This document shows, piece by piece, positions 11,333 through 23,315 of a stretch of 64,000 nucleotides of DNA (position 1 is the stretch's first letter; the number at the start of each line of letters is the position of its first letter). The notes beneath the pieces are model-generated. The model worked only from the letters and a program-made list of their open reading frames with translations. It did no database searches and had not been told where the DNA came from. A program made the translations under genes and the position numbers. Source of the DNA: Mortierella alpina (Eukaryota; Mortierellomycota; Mortierellomycetes; Mortierellales; Mortierellaceae). The stretch covers positions 1,302,001 to 1,366,000 of the forward strand of contig JANATF010000008.1 of NCBI GenBank assembly GCA_029449245.1, written 5' to 3'.

Positions 11333-12654
11333 GTCGTCGTAGTCAAAATGTGAAGGATGGAGTAGGAGCTGATTGAGGTGAAACCAAGCGCCAACGGACC
11401 TGTATTAAATAGTGGACTGCAAATGGCCGAGTGTGCTTCGAAATGGCTCCTTCATGGCACCAGTTCTACAGCGCGAAGGCACAAGTATGAAAGGGAAGTA
11501 GCGACCCATCGTCAAAGGAATGTCGAATTCTACATCCCAGCTTTCTCGATAGTGGCGATAGGACAGCTGTGGGCAGGTCCCAGCATAGATCCAGAATGCT
11601 TTTCTTGAAGCACCTCGCCCTGCTGCCGACGACTCGTCGGGATGAGAATAAAGAAGCAGGATGCAGGCACGGCCAAGCAAAGGGAAGAAAAGATTTCTAC
11701 TCTGCAGGCAGACCTTCTTCATAGCTTCTCTTACGGTGATCCGAGGTGCCATTGGTTCCCCAATGAACGCGTAGGCACCCTGGACCGCAGCTCTGCAGTA
11801 CAAGGCAGAAACTGGCCGCCTTTCTCCGCCAGAGTTCATCTGATGACAGGCCGCCTCGCATCGAGTGAGTTCTGATTCAATCCCGCTTACTGGACCCGGC
11901 CATAGCCTATGCATACGGGTTCCATTGGAGGGCTTTGAAAAATCCGCCTTATGTTCGAGATTGTACCAAAGGAGACGATGGATATGTGCTCTTTCGGTAC
12001 CCACCCACAAGCAATTGGTAGGCCAAGATGCCGTCATTTCACACTGGACAATAGCTCACAGCCCTGCCTTTACGAAGCACAAGGACCCTATCTTTATTTC
12101 AACCTTCCGTCTGAATGTTCAAAACCCTGAGCTCAGTTGTGGGCGTCAATCTGCGACAGCTTCGCATGCGTTTTCGAGGAGTCTGATGGCATTCGCGTTC
12201 AATGTCCCATGTGATGCAGTGAGAACTGAGCAGACCTTCGTTATGGTCTGGCTGTAATGCAGAAGGATAGGGCCTTGCGCCCGAAGAGCAAGAGACTCAG
12301 TACTTGACCTCTGCATGATGTACTTGTACTTTGCAAATATAAACGCATTTCCATGAGAACAACTTTCCTGTCTCTCTTCAAGGTTCGCATTACTGGCGGC
12401 CCCTGTCACTTGGAGCAGTGCGTGCTCAAGAGGGTCGCCGGAGTGCTTATAAACGTCAATGGCTCACGGTCTCCCTTTTCATCCCTTGCTCCCTTGTTTT
12501 TCAAAATATCCCTGCTTCCACACCTCTCTTCCTCTCCTCCTCCTCCTTCTTCCACTCTCCGGCACATCGCACAGGCATCGCTTGCACCTGCATAGCTACC
12601 CCTCATCCCACATCACTATCACTATCCCCAGCACTATCACTATTACCATCACAC
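11333..12654. other. Divergent intergenic region (1.3 kb)
   Basis: This lies between two genes that point away from each other, so it should hold both promoters. A minus-strand frame of 210 codons (12037-11405) has no domain, no homology I recognise and no splice support, so I do not call it. The right end is pyrimidine-rich and has repeated CACTATCACTATC units at about 12608-12652, just before the next start codon. Confidence 0.5.
11402..11410 (-). promoter_or_regulatory. TATA-like element of the secreted-protein gene
   Basis: On the minus strand this reads CTATTTAATA, about 70 bp before the Met of the secreted protein. The distance suits a core promoter; assignment is by position only. Confidence 0.4.
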
Positions 12655-14198
12655 ATGGATATCAGGCCTTCTTACTCCACCACGGCTTTGGCCACCTCAG
12701 ACTTTGATTCCATCGCAGCTGTCACCGGCGATTTCAAACCGGACGACCTGGACCAGCAGCAACATCAACCACTGGCACATCCACCACGATCGGAATCCAA
12801 GAATATCAACGCTCTCAACTGTGGTGACCACACCTCGACCTCCATCCAAGCTTCGTCCGTTCTGGAGTGCTCTGCAAGGGACGTAGCACCGACCACTGTA
12901 GCTCAACCGACGAAAATGCCTCCCACCGTGGTGCCATCCTCTGTTTTAACCGGAACAGTCGAACCCCCGTCGATGGCCTCATCTACCGTGGTCCTCGAGC
13001 CATCAACAATAGTATCTGATCCGACAGTTCTTCAAGAAGGACCTGCAGTGGTGAATGTGGTCTCCTCGGCCGTATCGATTTTGTCTGCATCAGGGACGCT
13101 GATCTCAAATAACAAACGCCGTCCTTCATCTACGCTGCCTCCTCCTCCCCTCTCCCGTGCAACAACCGCGCACATAGTGGCTGCAGCACAACCTTCATTT
13201 GACACCGCTGTATTTACATCCATCATGCAGGAGCTGGGAACGCATATCGACTATTTTGAGGAGCTAAGCGACCAGATATTGGATGCAATGACCGTATATG
13301 ATGTAGAACGCTTAGGCTTGAGTGCAATGTCTTCACTGTCGCCTTTGGAATGTCTTGGACCTTTGGGATGGGAGGAGAAGCCAAAGGATCTAGAAGAGGA
13401 GCGTCGGATATCTGCACAGACAATCACGGATTTGATCTCGACTGCATGGCCTAGATTATACCAGCCCTGTGCTGCTGCTGCTGCTGCAAGGGCGCCATCA
13501 TCCCCGGAAGCGATGCAAGGAGGGGCGCAGTTTCATCAAACGTCCAAAATATCCAAGCAGCAAGCAAAATCTGCGACGGTCCTCAAAACGGCCATTGTCA
13601 CCTTTTGGAGTGCTCAGAACAACTTTCAGGAGCGAGCCCAGTTGGTTTCAGACGTTTACGAGGTAATGCACAGAAGAGCAAGACCATCGTTCATGTCTCT
13701 GTCTTGGATGATGGTGTGCAGATGACTAAAGCGAGTCAAATACACATGCTTGGTTGTTAGGATCCCTCGGAACTGGAGAGCGACGACCGGATCAGGGGGC
13801 TTCGCAGTCGGCACCTGAACAACCTACTCTCCAGCACACTCAGCCCCGCGGAGGTGGCACAGTTGACCTCAAAGTTTCAGAAGGATCAGGAAAAGTTGAC
13901 GACCGTTACAGAACCACTTCAAGCTGTCTGGCTGGGAATCCTCATCTTACTGGAGGAGTATGGCAAAGCAGCCAAGAACAGTGCGGGAGAGCACTCTGCA
14001 AGCCATAACGCGGAACACGAGACGCTGGCTCAGAGACTCTTGCGGATCAGTCGGAACAAGGGCCAAGCGTTCAAGGTATGGAAGTAGGATGTTGCGATTG
14101 TCGCGAGCCTTGTTTCGCGGATAAAGAAGCATGGAAAAAAAAAACCTGACTCTGAGCCTTGTTTCTTCTGTCTGTAGAATCTCGTCAAGAGCTGGTGA
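12655..14198 (+). CDS. Unknown-family protein, member 1
   Basis: Three exons, 12655-13662, 13761-14075 and 14178-14198, give 447 residues; all introns are phase 0 and GT-AG. Residues 1-180 are Ser/Thr/Val/Pro-rich and probably disordered. From about residue 181 the chain looks helical: one segment around FTSIMQELGTHIDYFEEL, one around LKTAIVTFWSAQNNFQERAQ, then DPSELESDDRIRGLRSRHL after the first intron, and a hydrophobic helix LQAVWLGILILLEEYG. There is no signal peptide and no domain I recognise. The gene at the right end of the window (62178 onward) is a clear paralog: it shares these segments and both intron positions. The start is the first Met in frame after the CACTATC repeats; an upstream in-frame extension of low complexity is less likely. 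Confidence 0.75.
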
Positions 14199-14313
14199 AT
14201 GAAACGCGGTGTCCAGCCTATGTATCCGACTATATATTGTCCTCATAAATTATGTGATGTGGCTTTCATGCACCCTTGAATCACCCATTCCCCTCTTGGA
14301 TCCTGCCAGAACA

Positions 14314-16692
14314 ATGGCATCAGCGTTGTCGTTGGTGCGAGGAATCTTCAGATCCAATGCTGCCATTGCAAATGCTAATGCACGCGCCTTTCACAGGGTC
14401 TACCAGCGACCACTTCACAGTAGCGCCAGCTTTCTAGCACAGCGGCAACCGGCAGAGTTACGATACACCGATACCCACCTCGACACCATCTTTGCGCTCT
14501 CGACCCACCCCGGAAAGGCCGGTATTGCCGTGATCCGCGTTTCGGGGCCCCGAGCAAAGACAGTGCTGAGGAACATGACCCGACCCTCCTCCTCCCTACC
14601 ACAGCCCCGACAGGCCGTAACAAGAAGGCTGCTTTGCCCACAAACGAGTGAGCTTCTAGACAAAGGAATGGTTGTCTGGTTTCCAGGTTGGTTACAGACC
14701 TCAGCAAAAAGTGTAACCCGTACTACAGAGGCGCGAGGCTCATCGTCCTCGCTTTATTGACAACCCTTGCTTTTGACAGGCCCAAGAAGCTTCACGGGAG
14801 AGGACAGCGTTGAGTTTCATTGTCATGGAGGCAGAGCCGTCGTGGATAGTGTGTTACGTGGGATCGGGAACGCTGGCCCACAAGTACGTTTGGCTCAACC
14901 AGGAGAATTCGCAAGAAGGTATGCCTGACATGTAGGCAATTTTCGTCCTACGCTACTTTCCTTTGGCCTACTCGCAACTGACATGTTTCGACTCGGAAAT
15001 ACGCTCTCGAAACCTTCGCAGAGCATTCGAAAACAACAAACTGGATCTTACCGAGGTGGAGGGACTCGCGGATCTGCTAAATGCAGAGACAGAGGCTCAA
15101 CGGAGGCTGGCACTCCGGCAGGCAGACGTAAGCAGGATCATCGTTATTGCTCGAATACATCCGCAACCGTGGTGCTCTATCTGCACGAGTTGAATGATTG
15201 GTCGCTTATTCTCCAGTATTTTTGTTTCTTGGATGTCGGACTGGCTAGGGAGGGCTGAAGAACCTCTACGAAGCATGGAGGACACAGTTAATCCAAGGCA
15301 TGGCACTCATCGAAGCGCTAATTGATTTTGGCGAGGATGAAAACATCGAGGACGGCGTTTACGACAACGGTGAGTTTTTGTACTTTTCTCCATGCCCACA
15401 ACTCATTTTTTTCGAATCCTGTACTGATATTAACAATTGAATATTACTGTCGTCTTACCCATAGTGGTGGCCAAGGTGCAGACTCTGTATAACGAAATCC
15501 AAAGGCACACGAACGATGATCGATGCGGTGAGATTTTAAGAGACGGTATCCACGTTACTATCCTCGGACCGCCCAATGCTGGGAAGAGCAGCTTTCTCAA
15601 TTTTATCAGTAAGTGGATAAATATGTGCCGCGGCCCTAGAACCCGTCCGAAAATGTTATCAGGGATCAAGACGAGTAACCATTATCTCTTCCAATCGCAC
15701 CTTGGGCATCTCATTCTATTAGCCAAGCGACAGGCAGCGATTGTATCTCCCATCCCAGGGACTACAAGGGATGTAGTCGAGGTGTCGCTGGACATTGGGG
15801 GCTATCCAATTTTGATCGGAGACACTGCAGGGTTAAGGACATCGCAGGACGAGATTGAGATGGAGGGTGTTAAACGTGCGCAGGACCGCATTCAGCTAGC
15901 AGACATTAATGTGGCAATCTTACCCGTGACAGACTTTCTAAAGGGCTCAATAGCCACTGACAGCTGCGAAGAAGACGGTGGCGGAGTCGATGCCATTGTG
16001 TTAGATGCCATTCGTCATAACCCAAAGACGATGGTGCTTATCAACAAAATGGACTTGTCTGGAATCGATGTGGACGAGACGCTGGACAAAATCCGTTCGT
16101 TCCTCTGGCGAGAGCCATCGGGGCATCATTCCTCTGAGGATGAACGGTCTATTGTCGGTGAACGCAGGCTGTGGGCTATCTCATGCCAGACGGGTGAAGG
16201 CATAGGACCATTTCTGGATGATTTTACAAAGATTCTCAAGGAAAGGTAAGATCCGATGCTCATGGATGTCCATTGCTAGATTTACTCCTTGTTACTCCTT
16301 GACTTATATTCCGTGCACTCGGCTACACGTTGGCCATGTGCTCATCCGTAGGTTCGAAACGAGTCTCACGAGTAGCACGTCCATCACGCAGTACAGGCAC
16401 AGAAAGCACCTTGAGAACTGTCTCCAGTCTCTGGAAGCATTTTTAGGCAAGTGAAGACTGTTCAGTTGCGAAGGAGACTAGCCTTCTGTCTTTCTATCCA
16501 TGTGTGAGAGAACCATTTCTGATGGAAACCTTGTCCCGGCTCTTATGGATAATAGATCTAGGTGTGAATGATGTTGTTCTAGGTGCAGAGGAACTTCGAC
16601 ATGCAGCGTCAGACCTGGGAAGGATCACCGGACGGGTGGATGTAGAGGAAGTACTTGATGTTGTCTTTCGAGAATTCTGTATCGGCAAGTAG
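14314..16692 (+). CDS. MSS1: Mitochondrial tRNA-modification GTPase (MnmE/MSS1/GTPBP3)
   Basis: Eight exons, 14314-14686, 14780-14918, 15022-15127, 15249-15369, 15465-15608, 15723-16245, 16352-16446 and 16556-16692, give 545 residues. The N-terminus is basic and Ala/Ser/Arg-rich, as in a mitochondrial presequence. It then shows the MnmE N-domain ([35 protein letters not shown]), the helical domain, and an inserted G domain: P-loop [22 protein letters not shown] and NKMD. It ends in FCIGK, the conserved C-terminal cysteine motif that acts in folate-dependent chemistry. The family installs 5-carboxymethylaminomethyl or taurinomethyl groups on wobble U34 of mitochondrial tRNAs, with MTO1 as partner. 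The last intron appears to be GC-AG; using it puts the spacing to the AEELR helix close to that of human GTPBP3 as I recall it. Confidence 0.93.
16447..16555 (+). other. GC-AG intron in MSS1 (last intron)
   Basis: The exon ends TTTTTAG and the intron starts GCAAGTGAAG, a perfect GC-donor context; it ends ATAATAG. Reading through gives a stop after FLGK, losing the conserved FCIGK tail. A GT donor three bases inside could join to an acceptor at 16507-16508, but this would add about 16 residues not expected in the family. Confidence 0.65.
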
Positions 16693-17386
16693 ATATGATA
16701 TAAAGAAAGAGAAAACAAGAAAAGAGCCAAAGAGCCGAGGGAGGGCACTACCGGACAGAGAAGCGCGCAGATGTCTGTAACGGATCGTGCCCAGAGAGAG
16801 CAAAATGACGCCTGCAGATGTGCACGGCCGTAACACGCCAATCATCCGTGCACATACCTGCAGTGTGTTCTGGGTGACCGCCCAACGTGTGACTCCTGTA
16901 TAACTCGCCGACTCCTCTTGATCCTGTTTCGTGTTTTCCTTCTCTCTCTCTCTCTCTCGCTTACCCTCTCTCGCTCTCGCTCTCTTTCTCGCCATATCTC
17001 CTCTCTCCCAGTCAACATCCACTGCCCCAGTGCGAACGATGCGGACAGATATCGCTCTTCTTGATCCCATCAGATCGACATATACGCAAATGGAGCCGCC
17101 AGGAAGACTTGAAAGACGACAAGAAGAGGATGATGAGTCTTCTCTCGCTCACCCCTCTTTCTCCTACTCTTCCTCTCCTTTGCTGCCTCTTTGCCGCCTC
17201 TTTGCTGCCTCTTTGTGCACTCCCGTTCTCCCCTTCCCCCACTTGACCTGGTCGCTGTGCCAGCATCGACTGCACTCGAGAACCCCCTTATACCCTCACT
17301 GTCGGTGCCCACCGGCTTCTTAACCTGCCCTATCTTTCTTGCTCTTCTCCCTATCCTCCCACGACAAAGCGGCTCCCGTCCCCAGC
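16693..17386. other. Intergenic with CT-rich tract
   Basis: No gene is seen. A (CT)n and TCGCTCTC-rich block covers about 16939-16996, and further pyrimidine-rich sequence runs from 17137 to 17260. These lie upstream of the transporter start at 17387 and resemble the pyrimidine-rich core promoters common in fungi. No clear TATA box. Confidence 0.5.
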
Positions 17387-20300
17387 ATGGCTTTCAACCG
17401 TCCCTTGCATCACCCCCACGACTCCTTGGCGGAGCACAGACCAGTCATCAGTCTAACTCGTACGCGAAGTGGGCGTATGTGGTCCGACCCTGTCCCCGCA
17501 ACCCACGGCATCGATTTGGCTCGTCTACGACCCTTCAACCCCGACCTCTATCCAGTTGCCCTTCACGGCAATAGGTCACTTTCGCCTATAGCAGCTGCTG
17601 TCTGTCGCGATATCCCCCTGCGACCGCTGCCGCCAGCACTCATCACCAACTATGGCAGAGAGTCTAATAACGTCAGTAGGTTTAACAACATGGACAGCAT
17701 AGGCGATCCCGAGCTCTACGAAGATGACCACCATGATTTCAACGCCTACTCGACGCAGCCGACAGCCAGGGGAATGCAACAGGCGCCGAAACTATTGACC
17801 TTGGATGATTACAACCTGATATCTCTCGGCTACAAGCCGGTAAGTGCAAGTGTCGTTATTGCGTGCCATCACTATGGATTCGAGCCAATCCTTTGACACG
17901 TAAATTCTTTCTACGTTCCTGATCGGACACAGGTCATGTCCAGGAGGTTGCCCTGGGTCAGTCTAGCAGGGATCGCCATCACGTCCGCCAACGTATTTGC
18001 CGGCGTCATCCCTCTGTACGGACTGACAGTGACGAATGGAGGACCAGCATGGGCTACATGGAGCTATCTGTGTATTGGAGTCATGTCCATCATCGTCACG
18101 CTGTGTCTGTCGGAGCTGGCTTCTGCGTACCCAACCGCAGCTGGCATTCACCACTGGGTCTATCAATTGGGGTCGGCTCGAAGACGAGCATTTCTCTCCT
18201 GGATGGTGGGCTGGTTCACCATTGTCAGTGCTGTAAGTTTGCTTTTCTCAATGCACGGGGACCACGCAAGAGCGAGTGCCAGGTCTAAAAACGCACAAGA
18301 ACCCCATTCACTTCTTGCTTACTCACCATCCTGTGCCCTCTTTTGTTGAACTGATTGGTGTTGCGTCTTAGGTGACAGTAACTGCCTCGGTCGCTTTCTA
18401 TTTCTCCTCGGTGCTGAACCAACTATTACTGTCGATACGCAACATCACTCTCACTCCCGCCACCCAAGTCATGTTCCACCTGGGCGTGCTTTTTGCGTGG
18501 CAGATCCTGAACCTGTTCCCCGTTCATTTCGTTGGCTATTTGTCGGTACCCTCCGGTAGGTGACAAGGCCTTTGTTCAGCATGCCTGATCTATGAACAAT
18601 TCTTTTGCTGCACTGCTTTTAACATTGGCCACTTTATTAACGGAAAACTCGACCGATCGCAGGCCTATTTTTTCTTGGCTTCGCAGTAGCATTGATAAGC
18701 GTCTTGCTCTCATTAGCAGGAATTCAACCCTCCATGGGCCTTGTGCCCTTTACTGCGTTTCTCAACTATTCAGGGAGTTCGAGTGCGATCTATGCGCTCC
18801 TCAGCAGCACACTCATGGCAGCGTTTGTGTTTTGTCCCCAGGACACGATGATTCGTATGGTAAGGACAAAGATGAGTTTTGTTTACAGCACCCACGCGAT
18901 CCCTCAAGAGTTCTGACAAATGTATGATGACTACTGTATCGCTGTATAGTCTGAAGAATCTCGTCGACCAGAAAAGTCCATGGCAAGACTCATGATGGGG
19001 TCCACTCTTACAAACCTTGCGATTGGGGCTCCTGTGATTGTTGCTCTTAACTATTGTGCTGTCAAGCCCATCAAAGGGCTCTTGGACGAGTCTGTCCCAG
19101 GAATCAAAGCAATACTGGTACATGCCATTTGACTTCACTTCCAATATTTTAGACCAATCTTTGTTCTTCGTTTTTATAAGCCGAAAGTAACCTGGTATAT
19201 TTCGGCCATGAACCATGTAGGAGACGCTAGGCAATTCGACAGGAACCATCGTCGTTTCGCTAGTATTACTGGCCATCTTCGGTACAGGCTTCACACGCCT
19301 CGCGATGGCTACGAGGACCGTGTACGCGTTCGCTCGCGACGGCGGTGTCCCTCACTCATCATACTGGAACCACCTCCATCCACAGCGAAAGACGCCCCAG
19401 CGCGTGTCGTGGCTGGTGTCGGTGGCGTGCATGTGCTGCATCTTCCCTTTCTTCTGGGGCAACACTGTGGCGTTTCAGTGGATCGCCAGTCTGGGCTGCA
19501 TCTCTGCCAACCTCTGCTTTGGTCAGTCTCTCTCCTCGCGTGCACACTAGTCAATCGCAAATCAGTCCCTAACACCTTTTCTTTTTGGCTGTTCAACAGT
19601 GCTCCCACTTTGGATGCGTCTGACACACGAAGGGAGTCTTCACTACATCCCTGGCGCATTCTCGCTCGGTCGACTATCCAGGGCTTTTCATGTCATCTCG
19701 ATCGTTTGGCTTCTGCTGCTATCTCTGCTACTGATGCTCCCCTCTACCTTGCCTGTCACCAAAAACAACTTCAACTACGCTCCCGTGGTCCTGATTGCTC
19801 TCGCAGTACTCTTTTCCATCTCGTGGTTTAAAGCAAGGACGGATTTCACAGGTGGAGCCAAGGACATCAGTCGCGCATCCCATCGCATGCCACCACGTCC
19901 TTTAGAGGAGATCTACCCACGCAAACCGGACCATCTTAGTCATTTGGAGGCAGCTTCACGACTAGCTCCCTTTCGGCAAGCGCCCTCCCAGACGACGCTT
20001 CAGAGGTTCAAAGCGCCCTTTGTTAAAAAGACTCGAGTGGGCCAGGTTGTGACTCTGACCCCCGTTACTGGTGCAGCAGCTATGCGCCAGCAGCGACACC
20101 CAAAGCAGCAGCAACAGCAGCAGCAGCAACAACAACAACAACAACACAAACGCGCCCTTAGGTCGGCAGTTCCGCCCAAAACGAGCCGTGGTCTTCGATT
20201 GGCCAAGCGATTCCTACCGGATCTGACCACCTTTTCGACATCCCCTACCGCAGCTGCGTCAAAGGCGACCAAAAGGAACCTGAACCGTGGAAACGCATCC

Positions 20301-21760
20301 AACCTGACGATGACGACCGTCGCCTCCAACCAGAGCTACCCTTCGTCCGTCCTTGGCATCCCGTTTTCAGAGTCGCCGGAAATGATGTCCCAGGAACTGC
20401 CAGGGTCATCGCGACCGTCTTCCGCCTCAGTTCTTGTTTCTCAGGACATCCCAACCATTCCTACGCCTGAAAGCACTGCGACTGCCTCGATAACCAAGGA
20501 GCCCGCTTTGCTGCTCATGCGGACGATTCAGAAGCGTGACAGAGCAGCATTGCCGGAGATCGCCATCGCTCCACCCTCAACAAACAGCACGGGCAAGAGT
20601 ACCAGTCAGGAGAGCCGTTTGTTTCAAAAAGGAATCCGCCATCCGCTAGGATCAAGATCCGTCGACATGCAGGCCAACGAACGCAGCTCTAGTAGAGTCA
20701 AGACATTGCTCTCTCGGGCTGCACTTCAAAACTCTGCACGAGATCATGTCACGATCAGCAACTCTGCTCCACCTGCGGCTGGCAGTCGTCCATTGCCCGA
20801 GGTACAGCGTACTAGACCGCCGAATGCCATTGAAAGCATCTTCAAGCGGGGCCTCGGGCTGAGCCATTCTTTGATGCCGGCTGGAGGGAATCACCCGTAT
20901 TCTGCGCACGAGGACCATATGCCCCGGGGCAAGATCCGGTCCTCCAAAAACCGAGCCCCAACGCCGTATCCATCCAGTCTAGTGGATGCTGAGGATTCGG
21001 CTGCTATTTCTGAATACCCTTCCACGAATGAGGACTCGGCTTTGGCTCCAGCCTTTACACTGACGGTGTCGCACCCGCACAGCAAGGAGTACGGCGCTAG
21101 TGGGTATCGACACGATGATGTGGAGGAGCACAAGAGAGCGGCGATGGTGAACATTGAGGAAGCGGTCGAGTCCACGGGCATCTCTCAGTACCCGACACTG
21201 GATGGGTATCCTCTGATTAAGTCACCGTCTACGGTAGGCGAAGATCATGCACGATCCAATGGCAGGAACAACAGTGGTAGTGGAGCCAGTGAAGGAAAAT
21301 CTGACACCCTCGCTTTGCCCACCATGTTACCGCTGAGCAGGACCCCGACAATCCAGCAAAGCGATCAACCATGGGATCCTGCCTTCAAGTTGACAGATAC
21401 CGACGACGAAGGCGACGAAGATGGCGAGGGGGACGACGGCGGCAGCGGCGTAGTCGGCAAGGATAGACTGGGGCGTGAGGGATTCATAGGCAAAGGCGAG
21501 GGCTTGGAGGCTATTGCTCTACCTGTAATGCCCATATCTAGCGCTCGACTCGAATCATTGTCACCAGACTCCAAGAGTGCTCCAAACCCAAAGGACGTGG
21601 TTCAACCAGTACCCTCTAGACTGTTTCAGCTTCCTAACCGCGATATTTCAGCCATGACGATCCCAGTTGTTGTTCCTCCGATTGGAGGTGCATCTTCCTC
21701 CGCTGCAGACCAGGGACCCACGACTGCGCCATGCACTCCTGCCCAAAACACAGAGGATCT

Positions 21761-21800
<40 letters not shown>

Positions 21801-22418
21801 CCGCAGCAGGATCAGATCGAGCGCCTGCTTCGGATGAGCCGTCGGCAGGAGGAACTTGATCCAGCTCAGAACTTTCTACAGCGCACACGGACCGTCGCCA
21901 GCTGGGCTCAGGAGCAGGCGCGGATCCAAGAGAGGCGAAACAAACGTCAGGCGCGGGCGCAAGCGCTGAGAGAGCTGCGGAAAGAGGATCCATTGGCGAC
22001 CTTGTCTGTGCACACGGACTCGTCCTCGCTTTCGGATAGATCTGCTTCTTCGGCGCCTTCGTCTTCGGCCTCGTCCTCTTGGCCGCGGTCCATGCCTAAC
22101 ACGCAATCGTCGATTGGGTCGGGCAAGAAGATCTTGAGGGACCGGCAGCCAGTACCACCGGCACAATTGATGATGACGATGAGGAGGAGGAGCCTGGGCG
22201 TTGGTGTTGGGGTGGGTGGAGGTGGAGGAGGACAGAGTCGCGCTTTGGAGGCGTTGAAGGAGGATGAGCTCATGGAGATGAGGCGGATGGAGTTGATGGT
22301 TCCGGAAGAGGAGGAGGAAGATGAGGAGGAGGAGCCGGGGTTGTATATGGATACGGATGATGTGGTCAGTCCTTCGCTTGAGGTGGATAGCCTTGGAGCA
22401 GGCGTCGGGCGGGCTTGA
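17387..22418 (+). CDS. APC-superfamily amino-acid transporter 1 with giant cytosolic tail
   Basis: Seven exons, 17387-17839, 17933-18232, 18372-18555, 18663-18859, 18950-19117, 19221-19521 and 19600-22418, give 1473 residues. Residues 1-150 are a disordered N-tail ending in LLTLDDYNLISLGYKP. Exons 2 to early 7 form the permease core (about residues 152-615), with many hydrophobic helices and ACT-type signatures such as ELASAYPTAAGIHHW and RDGGVPHSSYWNHLHPQRKT. These match amino acid/choline/GABA permeases that import substrates with protons; the substrate cannot be told. The last ~855 residues are hydrophilic, Ser/Pro-rich and hold two glutamine tracts (about 20104-20148 and 21760-21800), an acidic run and a basic helix beginning WAQEQARI near 21903. 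Usual family length is about 500-600 residues, so the tail is exceptional. A paralog with the same plan lies at 47321-51916. Confidence 0.88.
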
Positions 22419-23315
22419 TCCTCCTCCTCCTTTCATGATTTTCGTAGACGAGTTGCAGTCTCTTTGTCCATTTTTATGTTTGTTATGAACACGGCCAACA
22501 CCGTTGGCTGTTGATGATCTATACATCTTTAGGCAGTGTATGGTGTAGTCAATATGAATAGTGTGAATGAGCCAGGGTTTAAGCACTGAACGCGTAAAAA
22601 ATGCACCTGAAACCCGATAAGCTACGCCGTGCATGATCGCACCTTGCGGACGATCTTCTGGAAAGAGCAAAACGAGCAGCCCCTTGTACTGCTGTGGGCA
22701 TCGGCCTCCCCGAGCGTTCTACCAGAATATACCCCGTGGTGTATGTGGACAAGGCTTTTTTGTGTGGCCCAGCAGGAAGGTTTCGTCGGTTGGGTGAACC
22801 CGCATATGGGCATATGGGAAAGGAAAGTTCATGCAGCGTCGCGGATAGGGCACTGCAGCAAAAACACGGTGCCTACGTTTTCGACTATGCAATTTTGCGG
22901 CATGGCACCCCTGTGTGCATGCTTCCGCCGAGTGTGTTTCTTCTGTTTTGCTGGGCTGCATCGGATGTATGGAAGACCCGAAAAATGCGGGCGAGCTCGA
23001 TGTCGCCTGCCGTGGGCCATACGTGTGGCGCAACATGAATTTGTGTGGGCTGCATGTGCGACTCTCTGTCCTCGCTCGGCTGCCTCTTGCCTTTAGCCTC
23101 CACCCCCACTTTGTCCACACAGACTCTCTCGCACACTCTCTCTCACACTCTCTCGTTCACTCTCTCGTTCACTCTCTCACGCACTCTCTCACTCACTCTC
23201 ACTCACTCTTGCCTTCTCAAAACTCGCCAGACATACGCACCCGGGGAGCACACACGCACACATTGGCCATTCCATTCCCTTGATTGCACACGCAACCCAC
23301 AGGGGTCAGTAGCCA
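22419..23315. other. Intergenic region before the RING E3 gene
   Basis: 897 bp between two genes on the same strand. Frames of up to 155 codons occur on both strands but none has protein-like composition or a recognisable motif. The right end is an ACTCTCTC-type repeat block listed separately. Confidence 0.5.
23122..23210. repeat. ACTCTCTC-type pyrimidine minisatellite
   Basis: Imperfect tandem copies of CACTCTCTC/GTTCACTCTCTC cover about 90 bp, ending roughly 105 bp before the Met of the PA-TM-RING gene. All of it is pyrimidine on the coding strand apart from spaced A and G, so it may shape the core promoter. Confidence 0.85.

Noticed and set aside
11405-12037. 210-codon minus-strand frame in the 12-kb intergenic region
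   Set aside because: No recognisable domain, no paralog in the window and no splice support; unremarkable length for chance at this base composition.
20101-20148. CAG/CAA repeats as possible CRISPR or satellite
   Set aside because: They are in-frame polyglutamine codons inside the transporter 1 tail, without spacers.
22629-23096. Overlapping frames of 100-155 codons on both strands before the RING ligase
   Set aside because: Several frames are open at once with no conserved motif, which indicates lack of stops by composition, not coding.
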